From an uncultured Paraglaciecola sp. (lineage in GTDB: Bacteria; Pseudomonadota; Gammaproteobacteria; Enterobacterales; Alteromonadaceae): a DNA stretch of 64,000 nucleotides. Every line of letters begins with the position of its first letter. Position 1 is the stretch's first letter. The notes beneath the pieces are model-generated. The model saw nothing but the letters and a program-made list of their open reading frames with translations, did no database searches and was not told the origin of the DNA. Position numbers and translations under genes: made by a program. The DNA lies in assembly GCF_937123705.1 (NCBI RefSeq), contig NZ_CAKZKO010000138.1, positions 213,463 to 277,462 on the forward strand, read 5' to 3'. This document shows positions 10,007 to 17,404 of the stretch, in pieces.

Positions 10007-11134
10007 TTAGAAACGTTGTAATGACCAATTAATGGCAACCAAGCCGATTAGAATTGAGCATATTTTTAACCCATAATTTGGATACCACTTTTGACTTCTA
10101 CATAAAAATAGAATCGGTAGTACCGCTAACAAAATCAATATTTGCCCTACTTCAACACCTAAATTGAATGCCAAAATAGACAGTAAGGTATATTCTTGGC
10201 TCAATCCTAATTCACCAAGCACACTAGCGAAACCCATTCCGTGTAATAGCCCAAAACCAAATGTAACCCAACTTAATCGCGTTATCACTGGCCACACATT
10301 ATTTATGGATGTTAAGACGATAGAAATCGCTATGCCAAACTCGACCCAACGGCTTGAAGGCGCTAACCAACCAAGCGCTGTAGCAGTGAGGGTTAACGAA
10401 TGCGCCAGAGTAAAAGCAGTGATAATCCAAATGGTGTCTCTAATTACCAAGCTATTGTTTAACTTAGCTATCCATTTACCATTTTTGTATATCAGGACAC
10501 TTGTCAGAACGAGTACAATAAGAAACAAAATATGATCTGTACCAATAAAAATATGCACAATACCTTGATAGATATAATTACCCATTACGCTGAGCCAGCC
10601 ACTATTTTTAATATCTATAGCAACAACTTGTTGATCAGCAGATACCACAGTATTGCCTATCCCTAACATGTCGTCGCCTGTTCCATTCAAATTAATAATG
10701 AGCTTGTGTTCTGGATCTTGCGCAAACAAAGCTGAATAACGCACCACTAGTTCATCTATCACTTTGATTTTGCAGCTAGTCACAAAAGAATACGACATAT
10801 ACCCTTCATCAAAGTGATAATCAGATCTTAATTCATCTGACGTTATCAAAGTACATAGTTGTTGATTTACTTCGATTTTTAGATGGTTGCTAATAAATTG
10901 CATAAGTTGTGTCTCTCGACTCTTAACCTCTTGCCATTGTAAATTGCCATCTAAGTTCTTATCGAGTTGAACTTGGCTGTTTATGTCAAACCAACGTAAT
11001 TGCAATTGACCTTGCACTCCCTGCTCTTGGGAAGCGGAAAGATCCAAATTTAAGTAACCGGTACTCATTTGATGGGCGTGAAGTGAGAAGCTGAAACTTG
11101 CGAATAAAAGTAACCAAAAAATACGCGCTAACAT
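10007..11134 (-). CDS. HupE/UreJ-type membrane protein with exported N-terminal domain
   Basis: 375 residues: signal peptide to about residue 20 (cleavage after SLHA), an extracytoplasmic domain to about 185, then roughly six membrane helices. The membrane part has the family metal-site signature HX5DH (HIFIGTDH), plus FTLAHSLTL, GFGLLHGMGFA and NLGVEVGQ. HupE/UreJ relatives are nickel permeases; the metal handled here is unknown. The exported domain holds an EF-hand-like loop, D58-K-N-L-D62-G-N-L-Q-W-Q-E69, matching the canonical calcium loop. It is the last gene of the DUF4331 operon, starting one base after the TPR stop. Transport function is an inference. Confidence 0.82.
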   Translation of the reverse strand: MLARIFWLLLFASFSFSLHAHQMSTGYLNLDLSASQEQGVQGQLQLRWFDINSQVQLDKNLDGNLQWQEVKSRETQLMQFISNHLKIEVNQQLCTLITSDELRSDYHFDEGYMSYSFVTSCKIKVIDELVVRYSALFAQDPEHKLIINLNGTGDDMLGIGNTVVSADQQVVAIDIKNSGWLSVMGNYIYQGIVHIFIGTDHILFLIVLVLTSVLIYKNGKWIAKLNNSLVIRDTIWIITAFTLAHSLTLTATALGWLAPSSRWVEFGIAISIVLTSINNVWPVITRLSWVTFGFGLLHGMGFASVLGELGLSQEYTLLSILAFNLGVEVGQILILLAVLPILFLCRSQKWYPNYGLKICSILIGLVAINWSLQRF

Positions 11135-11135
11135 A

Positions 11136-12245
11136 TTACCCTTCCTTTGCCATTGCTTTAGCCGCAGTCAATAAAGCGTGGTCTTCATGAGATTGACTTT
11201 GGGTAATATTCTGCTGAGCCCAATATAAAGCTTGTTTGTAATTCGGCTCAATATATAAAAAGTATCGTGATAAATCGGCGGCGTGATAGCTATCGTTGCG
11301 TTGCAATCTCAAAGTCACTCGACTTTTTGCTGCTATTTGCCATTTTTCAGATTTTGTTTCTAAGTTTAAACCTTTGTTTTCTAGTGCAACTTCAGCCATA
11401 GCCAATCGCATTAATAATGCATCATCTTGATAGCCAGATTGTTGAACTATCTGCCCTAAGTACCTTAAAACAACTTCATATTTACCCAATGCAATTTGAG
11501 TATCAGCCCACTGACTCATATAACTTATCGGGGTTTTTTCTAATGGATAGGTATTCATCCATTTTGCAGATTCTTGAACTAACGATAACTGCGTAGCCAT
11601 ATCAGCCGCTAATTGGACTAACCACAAATTACTCGCATCAATATTTTCGAAATCATGTTGAAGCCTTTCAACCACGGGTTTAAATTTCTCGTATGCTTCT
11701 AATGTTTTTTCTAAACCCAATGCTGTTTGCAACAAACACGCTAAAGCGATATCAACATTTGCAACACCAACTAATTGTAAACAGGATGATTTGGCATAGC
11801 TGTTTTGGCCCATGAGTAAATGAACATTTGATTTCATTAACCATGCAGAAATAAATTTTTGATCTTGCTCAATTGCTTTTTCTAAGGCAATCAAAGCGTC
11901 AGAAAATTGATGTTGGTGTTCAAGAATTCTTGCGCTGTAGTACCAATATTCAGGCTTGTTTTTGTCAGCTTCAGATAACTTAGAGAGCATATTACTGGCT
12001 TGGCGCAGATGTAGATTAGATAAACCAACATACTGGGATTGTCGTAAATGCCATTCGACATTTTCTAAACTGACTTGGGCATTTTTTAATGACTGGTTAA
12101 TATCCCAATTTGCAACGACTTGATTATTTGAAGGCTGATACACCTCAGCCATGCATAATTGGTGGCTTGAAAACATCACACCTAAACCGAATATGGCACG
12201 TTTGAAGAATGTCAAAAATTGGAAGTTTCTAAGGTTTTGCAACAT
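11136..12245 (-). CDS. Exported TPR-repeat protein
   Basis: 369 residues with an N-terminal signal (hydrophobic FKRAIFGLGVMFSSHQ, Ala-Glu after). Helical repeats of tetratricopeptide type cover about residues 75-350; the clearest copies read YWYYSARILEHQHQFSDALI and AWLMKSNVHLLMGQNSYAKS. No enzyme motif is visible, so it is probably a protein-protein scaffold in the periplasm. It sits between the cadherin-like lipoprotein gene and the HupE-like gene, with a 1-bp gap to the latter, so co-translation with the transporter-like protein is likely. The product is not assigned to a characterised family. Confidence 0.7.
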   Translation of the reverse strand: MLQNLRNFQFLTFFKRAIFGLGVMFSSHQLCMAEVYQPSNNQVVANWDINQSLKNAQVSLENVEWHLRQSQYVGLSNLHLRQASNMLSKLSEADKNKPEYWYYSARILEHQHQFSDALIALEKAIEQDQKFISAWLMKSNVHLLMGQNSYAKSSCLQLVGVANVDIALACLLQTALGLEKTLEAYEKFKPVVERLQHDFENIDASNLWLVQLAADMATQLSLVQESAKWMNTYPLEKTPISYMSQWADTQIALGKYEVVLRYLGQIVQQSGYQDDALLMRLAMAEVALENKGLNLETKSEKWQIAAKSRVTLRLQRNDSYHAADLSRYFLYIEPNYKQALYWAQQNITQSQSHEDHALLTAAKAMAKEG

Positions 12246-12260
12246 ATATTATTACCCATT

Positions 12261-12306
12261 AAAAAAGCCATCCGTGGCCAAAGAAAAATCTAAATACTAG
12301 ATTTTT
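12261..12306 (-). terminator. Hairpins between cadherin-like and TPR genes, possible weak terminator or processing site
   Basis: Two structures lie in the 85-bp gap. A perfect 9-bp inverted repeat (AAAAATCTA / TAGATTTTT) covers 12284-12306. A short GCCA-CGGA-TGGC hairpin at 12264-12275 is followed on the minus strand by six Ts. The second could partly terminate the operon before the TPR and HupE-like genes; the first could set mRNA processing. Confidence 0.4.
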
Positions 12307-12330
12307 GGTCTCTTCCTGAGTCTAAGTGGA

Positions 12331-12843
12331 CTACTGATTATTCAACAAGTCATCATAGGCATTGGGATTATTCACATCTTGAATAAACTCTCGACCATTA
12401 ATCGGTAAAGGTGTGTCAGTCTTATTTTGATCAAACACCTTACGACTATAGCTTTCATAGCCTAATACTTGTTTTTCGATAGTGATATTTACAACAGCGG
12501 TATCTGTACCAAAGGCATTATCGGATACTGTAAAACTAAAACTATCAGAACCGGTCACAGTCCCGTTGGGTTGATAGGTAAATTGCCCATTACTATCAAT
12601 AGTCAACATACCCATAGTAGGCTGTGTCGCGACTGAGTAACTTAAGGGATCACCGTCTGCATCTGTTGCCGAAAGCATATCAACAATTGCTATATCGGCT
12701 TGCGTAATTAAGTCGACCGACAGTGCAACAGGTGCTGAGTTCATGGGCATCATTTCATCAGCATGGTCGTCACCAGAGTTGCAGCCGGTAAACAACAGAC
12801 TTGTTGTTACTGCTAAATAGAGATTGATTTTAGTAAATTGCAT
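12331..12843 (-). CDS. Lipoprotein with one cadherin-like (tandem-95 type) domain
   Basis: About 170 residues. The start at 12843 is chosen because AAGGAG lies 8 bases upstream and it gives a clean lipoprotein signal, MQFTKINLYL to lipobox FTGC; an upstream codon at 12882 would bury this. The mature part has NSAPVALS, DADGDPLSYS, GMLTIDSNGQFTYQPN and GSDSFSFTVSD, the hallmarks of the Ig-like tandem-95/cadherin-like repeat, often calcium binding. The C-terminus (YESYSRKVFDQNKTD onward) is not recognised. It starts 11 bp after the DUF4331 gene and is presumably a surface or periplasmic partner of it. Confidence 0.75.
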   Translation of the reverse strand: MQFTKINLYLAVTTSLLFTGCNSGDDHADEMMPMNSAPVALSVDLITQADIAIVDMLSATDADGDPLSYSVATQPTMGMLTIDSNGQFTYQPNGTVTGSDSFSFTVSDNAFGTDTAVVNITIEKQVLGYESYSRKVFDQNKTDTPLPINGREFIQDVNNPNAYDDLLNNQ

Positions 12844-12853
12844 AAAATGCTCC

Positions 12854-14440
12854 TTATTCAGAACCTGCAATAGGCATGGCAAGATAAGGGAAACGACTCA
12901 TCATCATAGTCGCATCTGATGGCGCACCGTCAGTAAAAGGAACGTTCCCTACACTGGCATCTTCTGGTGCACATAAGCCCAAGTCAGTGTTAGTTCCAGC
13001 TACTGGAATGGGATAACACAAACGCCCCATTACCACACGAAGTGCGATATCTACCACGTCATCACCAGGGCGACGTCCATTTGGAAACCCAGCTAAATCA
13101 TCACCAGCGACACCAAAAGCAGATTGTTCGGCAGCAGCCGTTGCAGGGATCCCAGTATTTAAACGCAACATTTCTGATGGGGTGACAGTAGCGAGTTGAT
13201 TTACACCTTCAAACCCAGTTAAGAAAGCCGTTACTAAATCCACTCTTGGGAAGTTAGTCGGCGCTAGAGTCGGGATTTCAGTGCCTAAAGTGGTATTAAC
13301 CGCATCTTTAAACAGAATGTTCAGTAGCTCTGGTAATGATGGGTGTGTTACATAATTCGCAAACTGGCCGTCATCTTTAGGGTGAGCGCTAGAAAATTTA
13401 TCTTTATCTGATAAGCCAATCACTAATTCGTTCACTAACGGACTACCTAAACGCGATACTTGCGTCAGCGCACCACCATTAACTTCGGTATTGGCGAAAC
13501 TAGCATTGGGGTTCAAGATCCTAGCCTGGGGTAAACTTGCTGTGGTCCAGGCTCCAATCGAGCCGTTACCATCACCTATAACACAAGCTTTTGGCACTTC
13601 AACCGCTATAGCTGTTACGTTTTTATCACCTAAGTCATCGTTCATACTGTGTTGCGTGATCCCACCAGGAAAACCATTTCCGTCTCCATTGCCTGGCACA
13701 CTATCGCCTTCAACGGGAACATAATTAACCAAGTCAAAGGTTTTGCCTAAGTTGACCACAAAAGGGTCTTTACGCTGACCAACAAACACTTTTCCCATAC
13801 CTTCACATCCGGGGATAGCAAAGTTGTAAATGAAACTATTGGCATATTCCTCGTACGTATTGCCATTTGTAAACGTTTTATTGCCGATATAATCGAGGGG
13901 TTTTCCAAAAGTGTCTGACATACTATTGCTCAATGGGGTGCTGGTACCTGTACCCTGAGCGCCAGAAACTAAAGTGAGTGTATAACTTTCGCTAAAATTG
14001 GCTGCGCTTTGATTCGCTGCAGTAATACCACCAATATTCTTTAATGGTACTTTTACACTACGTTGATCTCCTTCTGGACCTATCATCAATGCTACGCCTT
14101 CATTACTGTTTGGCAGCATAGACTCAAATTCAAATTGAAAAGTAAGATCTTCTATAGCATCACCATCATTATCAATATGAATGCTGTATACCGCTGCAGG
14201 ATCCATAGCAAAATAATTTGGACCACCATAAGCATCTTGCAAAGGGATATAATTTGCTATTAGCGTCACATAATCCTCTCGACCTGCCTCGTAACTGTTA
14301 AAAGCATAAAAATCGGTTGAATCTAATGTAGGTAGTCTGGTGATGTTGGGCGCTTCTCTGTGACTGGATGCATTGACTGCTCCAGCAACAAGCACTCCAC
14401 AAATAGTTGTAGCTAGTTTTGTAAGTTTAGAATGTTGCAT
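12854..14440 (-). CDS. DUF4331 domain-containing exported protein
   Basis: 528 residues with a Sec signal peptide (cleavage after VNA). The mature N-terminus SSHREAPNITRLPTLDSTDFYAF is the hallmark opening of DUF4331 proteins, and the domain spans most of the chain. An acidic DNDGDAIED stretch near residue 95 resembles a calcium-binding loop. No enzymatic motif is evident, and the function of the family is unknown to me. First gene of a four-gene minus-strand operon (cadherin-like lipoprotein, TPR protein, HupE-like protein) driven by a promoter that matches the promoter of the adjacent ECF sigma operon. Confidence 0.85.
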   Translation of the reverse strand: MQHSKLTKLATTICGVLVAGAVNASSHREAPNITRLPTLDSTDFYAFNSYEAGREDYVTLIANYIPLQDAYGGPNYFAMDPAAVYSIHIDNDGDAIEDLTFQFEFESMLPNSNEGVALMIGPEGDQRSVKVPLKNIGGITAANQSAANFSESYTLTLVSGAQGTGTSTPLSNSMSDTFGKPLDYIGNKTFTNGNTYEEYANSFIYNFAIPGCEGMGKVFVGQRKDPFVVNLGKTFDLVNYVPVEGDSVPGNGDGNGFPGGITQHSMNDDLGDKNVTAIAVEVPKACVIGDGNGSIGAWTTASLPQARILNPNASFANTEVNGGALTQVSRLGSPLVNELVIGLSDKDKFSSAHPKDDGQFANYVTHPSLPELLNILFKDAVNTTLGTEIPTLAPTNFPRVDLVTAFLTGFEGVNQLATVTPSEMLRLNTGIPATAAAEQSAFGVAGDDLAGFPNGRRPGDDVVDIALRVVMGRLCYPIPVAGTNTDLGLCAPEDASVGNVPFTDGAPSDATMMMSRFPYLAMPIAGSE

Positions 14441-14461
14441 AATATAACCTTCTCTTTATTT

Positions 14462-14503
14462 GATTTATCTAACTCGCGTTAGGATTTATCTAACTGTCAT
14501 TAG
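14462..14503. repeat. Two 21-bp-spaced dyads in the leader of the DUF4331 operon
   Basis: GATTTATCTAACT occurs at 14462-14474 and again at 14483-14495, exactly 21 bp (two helical turns) apart. Each opens a dyad: CTAAC-TCGC-GTTAG at 14469-14482 and the imperfect CTAA-CTGTCA-TTAG at 14490-14503. They lie between the predicted start site and the ATG. The spacing suits a protein bound on one face of DNA, but an RNA role is equally possible. Confidence 0.5.
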
Positions 14504-14507
14504 TACT

Positions 14508-14534
14508 AACGAGTCACAAAGAGATTTGGATGCA
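14508..14534 (-). promoter_or_regulatory. Predicted ECF-sigma promoter of the DUF4331 operon
   Basis: On the minus strand TGCATCCAAA (14534-14525) is followed after exactly 12 bases by TCGTT (14512-14508). The same two boxes at the same distance precede the ECF sigma gene (15989-16015). TGA just before the -10 core, followed by one variable base, is also shared. Predicted start near 14500, giving a leader of about 60 nt. Assignment to the adjacent sigma factor is inferred from the identity of the two sites. Confidence 0.72.
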
Positions 14535-14653
14535 AGAAATATTAATTATTTTGAAAATAATTAATATTTTTGAGATGACGGCTAAGTTTTGCGCCTGAAC
14601 TATCAGTATATTTCCCTACTAATGACTTGGGCTGCTGACCTTGGCTGAAACAC

Positions 14654-14690
14654 AAAAAAGCCTTTTACCGGTTAAGTAAAAGGCTTGTTA
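14654..14690 (-). terminator. Terminator of the sigma/anti-sigma operon
   Basis: A 10-bp stem (AGCCTTTTAC / GTAAAAGGCT) is followed on the minus strand by a run of Ts. It lies just after the anti-sigma gene and separates it from the DUF4331 promoter, so the two operons are separate transcripts. Confidence 0.8.
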
Positions 14691-14717
14691 CTTGGGAGCT
14701 GTTTTAGTTGCTATGAT

Positions 14718-15428
14718 TTATAACAATACCAATTCCGAAACATAAAGCACCTCTGAAGGAGCGCCTGTGGGTGAACCGCCTAATGGTTCTATACTCACTG
14801 CTAAGGCGTCAATATCCATAGAGTCAAATTGGGCAATTTTTGCTAAGGTTGCACGCCCTTGTTGTGGCAATAAACCTAAAGAAATTGGTGCTTGTCCATT
14901 ACTCGGTACCATCCACAATTCATAATCATTTTTTGCTTTTACCTCTACCAATTCAGTTGTTTTGATATCAAGTGTTTGACTAAACACTTCAATCAACCAA
15001 AGCGGTTTATTTTGGGTATTTTGTACCACTGTTAAACTCGAAGGCGAATAGACGGGAGGGCTCTGAGGGTTTAACAATAGCACTGCCAACAATATTGAGG
15101 CGGCGGCAGCAAATACAGTGACATTACGCCACCAATTGGCTTTTTGTTTTAGACTGATCACATTGGAGGCTTTCGATAGATCAGACACACCATCTAGTCT
15201 CGCCACGACCTTTTCCCACACTAATGGGTCTGGAGAAACAGGTTTCAATTGCTCTCCTAAACTATTGATGTGATTTTCCCATAGGTGCGTCACCTGTTTT
15301 AATTCAGGATAAAGCAACTGTAATTTTTGAAAGCGAACTCTTGCTTGCCCTCTTAACGTGCCTAACACGTACTCAGCAGCTAAAGCATGTTGCAGTTCTG
15401 GTTTGAGGTAATTCATAGTCCAAGACAC
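14718..15428 (-). CDS. Membrane anti-sigma factor, RskA type
   Basis: 236 residues. The cytoplasmic N-terminus (LAAEYVLGTLRGQARVRF, near 17-34) is typical of the anti-sigma-K family, which binds and holds ECF sigma factors. One membrane helix lies at about 102-119, and the C-terminal periplasmic domain resembles the RskA C-terminal domain (LWLIEVF, YELWMVPSNGQAP). The gene overlaps the upstream sigma gene by 16 bases, ensuring coupled synthesis. No HXXXCXXC zinc-binding motif was seen, so a ChrR or RsrA-like redox mechanism is not supported. Release of the sigma factor probably depends on an envelope signal; its nature is unknown. Confidence 0.85.
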   Translation of the reverse strand: MSWTMNYLKPELQHALAAEYVLGTLRGQARVRFQKLQLLYPELKQVTHLWENHINSLGEQLKPVSPDPLVWEKVVARLDGVSDLSKASNVISLKQKANWWRNVTVFAAAASILLAVLLLNPQSPPVYSPSSLTVVQNTQNKPLWLIEVFSQTLDIKTTELVEVKAKNDYELWMVPSNGQAPISLGLLPQQGRATLAKIAQFDSMDIDALAVSIEPLGGSPTGAPSEVLYVSELVLL

Positions 15429-15943
15429 CTCTTAAGTGATTGCATTGCGCGTCTAATTAGGCTTTTTGTGGTACCTAATGGGTTGTTTGTATGCCGCGTG
15501 ACTTCTTTGTGGGTCAAGCCACGAAAAAAAGCCAAATGAATGGCTTGTTGTTGTTGAGACTCTAGCTCTTTAAGGCAAAATTCTAATTTATTTTTTTGTT
15601 GCTGCGGTAACTCTTGAAGATCGTCCTCTGCGGAAAACTCTGTACTTTCGGTGCCATCTTCGCCGCGCACTTTGTGATAACGGATCAGATCAAAGGCTCG
15701 GTAGCGAACTATGCTGATCATCCAAGTTAATACTGTTCCTCTGCCAGGAGTAAACTCCCCGGCGTTGTGCCAAATACGTATAAACGCATCCTGTAACACA
15801 TCTTCAGCTCGATCTTTTCTTCCTAATATTTTTAAACTAACCGCAAATAGTTGACCGCTAGTTGCCGCATACAACTGCTCAAATGCACGTCTGTCTCCTG
15901 CGGCCACTTTTCCAAGCAATTTTAAGTTTTCATTGTTGTCCAT
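15413..15943 (-). CDS. ECF-family RNA polymerase sigma factor
   Basis: 176 residues with the two-domain ECF layout: region 2 at about 14-85 (AFEQLYAATSGQLFAVSLKI, DRAEDVLQDAFIRIW) and region 4 at about 120-170 (QQAIHLAFFRGLTHKEV, GTTKSLIRRAMQSLKRC). No extra C-terminal domain. Co-transcribed with its anti-sigma factor (16-base overlap). The TGCATCCAAA/TCGTT element upstream recurs before the DUF4331 operon, which implies positive autoregulation and control of that operon. The ECF subgroup was not determined; pairing with an RskA-type partner suggests relation to SigK-like factors. Confidence 0.9.
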   Translation of the reverse strand: MDNNENLKLLGKVAAGDRRAFEQLYAATSGQLFAVSLKILGRKDRAEDVLQDAFIRIWHNAGEFTPGRGTVLTWMISIVRYRAFDLIRYHKVRGEDGTESTEFSAEDDLQELPQQQKNKLEFCLKELESQQQQAIHLAFFRGLTHKEVTRHTNNPLGTTKSLIRRAMQSLKRCLGL

Positions 15944-15988
15944 TAAATCTGCCTAAATCGAGTTTGATATTGCCATCTTAGCAATTAA

Positions 15989-16015
15989 AACGATTCAGTT
16001 TCAATTTTGGATGCA
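15989..16015 (-). promoter_or_regulatory. Predicted autoregulated promoter of the ECF sigma operon
   Basis: TGCATCCAAA (16015-16006) and TCGTT (15993-15989) with a 12-base gap, the same arrangement as at 14508-14534. Predicted start near 15981, leader about 38 nt. Matching promoters at a sigma gene and a neighbouring operon are the usual footprint of ECF autoregulation. Confidence 0.72.
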
Positions 16016-16064
16016 GTCAAGCATTCTAAATCAATTTCTTTGATAATTAATTGACCTAGCTGAC

Positions 16065-16721
16065 CTAAAGGTTTTGCTCTTCAGCTGCAATTTGCGTTAA
16101 AGCCTGTTCAAAAACTTCCGTGGGTTGTCCACCGCTTATCAAATGTTTATTGTTAATTATTACCGCTGGTACAGCAGTAACACCCGCCGCTTGATAATGC
16201 TGTTGCTTCACGCGAACTTCTGCGGCAAATTTATCTGAGTCTAGAATTTCTTTGGCTTGTAATCTGTCTAACCCAACACGTTCAACAACTGCCATTAGTT
16301 GCTGATGATCACTTGGATTACCACTTTGCTGAAAATACAAATCAAACAAGGCTAATTTCAACTCGGTTTGTTTACCAGACTCATATGCCCAATGTAATAA
16401 GCGGTGTGCATCAAATGTATTATAAATTCGGCCACCACCTCGATTGCCAAACTCATAACCTACAGATAAGCCACGCTCTTTTATGGCCGCACGATTCTGC
16501 TCGGCTTGCTGCTCAGTGATGCCATATTTTTGGGTGAGATGCTCGGTAATCTCCTGACCTTCTTTAGGCATTTGAGGATTAAGCTCAAAAGGCTGCCAAC
16601 GAATATCTCCGTGGATTTCTGCTGCTAAATTAGATAGCGCTTGGTTTAGTGCCTGATAGCCGATAATGCACCAAGGACAAGATACGTCGGATACGATGTC
16701 GATATTTAAATGAGTAGTCAT
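16065..16721 (-). CDS. DsbA-family oxidoreductase, FrnE-like
   Basis: 218 residues, thioredoxin fold of the DsbA/2-hydroxychromene-2-carboxylate isomerase group. The active site CPWC lies near residues 16-19 (DVSCPWCIIG) and the cis-proline region reads VTAVPAVIINN near 180. There is no signal peptide, so it acts in the cytoplasm, as do FrnE-like proteins involved in disulfide handling and stress tolerance. The residues HLISGGQPTEVFEQAL at the C-terminus are typical of the family. Monocistronic, starting about 50 nt before the ECF sigma promoter region on the same strand; a functional link to the sigma system is unproven. Confidence 0.88.
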   Translation of the reverse strand: MTTHLNIDIVSDVSCPWCIIGYQALNQALSNLAAEIHGDIRWQPFELNPQMPKEGQEITEHLTQKYGITEQQAEQNRAAIKERGLSVGYEFGNRGGGRIYNTFDAHRLLHWAYESGKQTELKLALFDLYFQQSGNPSDHQQLMAVVERVGLDRLQAKEILDSDKFAAEVRVKQQHYQAAGVTAVPAVIINNKHLISGGQPTEVFEQALTQIAAEEQNL

Positions 16722-16772
16722 GATTTTCCGTGATTGATTAGGCCCAATAAGGGCTTTAAATGAGTTACTGAA

Positions 16773-17315
16773 TCAGCTTGTCAGCTGCGCTTTATGATGT
16801 TTTCTTAGCCTAAACAAATAGGCAATAAAATAAAAAAATAAATCAAAAAAACTGGCGATGAATAAACCGCTGCTCAACCCCCATATCAAAGCCTGAGGAT
16901 CGATAAGTATCATGTAACTGTATTGTTCAAGTGTTTGTTGAAACACCTTGTTGTCATGAAAAAACAAGGTATGCACTGTTCTTCTCAGTGCAGACGACCC
17001 ATTAAGGGCTGCCGCCTCAGATTTTAGGTGGGCCACGCGATTTGAAATAAACAAAATATTAGCCGCATCGTTTTGAAACACAAGATCATCGCTGTTCTCA
17101 TAATGATCGATGAGCTCTTCAATGTTACCTCCAAAATAACGCTCGGCAGTTTGTTGAAAACCGATATAAACTTCTAGCGCCTCTGTGAGATGTGCGTCAA
17201 TGCGTTTTGCATATTGATCTACCACAGCAGGGATCTGAATACCTATTAGTAAACCGCCACAAAACAAAATGATCCTTAAGTAATCGTTACAAAGCTTTAT
17301 CATTTTTATACTCAT
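16773..17315 (-). CDS. DUF2937 family membrane protein
   Basis: 180 residues, with a hydrophobic helix at about 12-30 (IILFCGGLLIGIQIPAVVDQY) and another near 148-170 (SGLFIASFFDLFFYFIAYLF), ending in a basic RLRKHHK tail. The pattern QIPAVVDQYAKRIDAHLTEA is what I recognise as DUF2937. The central ~110 residues are predicted helical and lie on one side of the membrane. Function of the family is unknown. It is divergent from the repeat-protein gene at 17405, and its downstream neighbour is the DsbA-like gene on the same strand. Confidence 0.65.
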   Translation of the reverse strand: MSIKMIKLCNDYLRIILFCGGLLIGIQIPAVVDQYAKRIDAHLTEALEVYIGFQQTAERYFGGNIEELIDHYENSDDLVFQNDAANILFISNRVAHLKSEAAALNGSSALRRTVHTLFFHDNKVFQQTLEQYSYMILIDPQALIWGLSSGLFIASFFDLFFYFIAYLFRLRKHHKAQLTS

Positions 17316-17404
17316 AAGCAGCCACCCATACCTTTTAAACCTTGAATAGGCTTGCTGCCAAGTTGATGAACTTCTATAGTAAACAAAAGTTATGTGCTGA
17401 GGAT

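Noticed and set aside
16065..16721. DsbA-like gene as a member of the ECF cassette
   Set aside because: It lies upstream of the sigma promoter on the same strand and lacks the shared promoter motif; no functional tie is visible.
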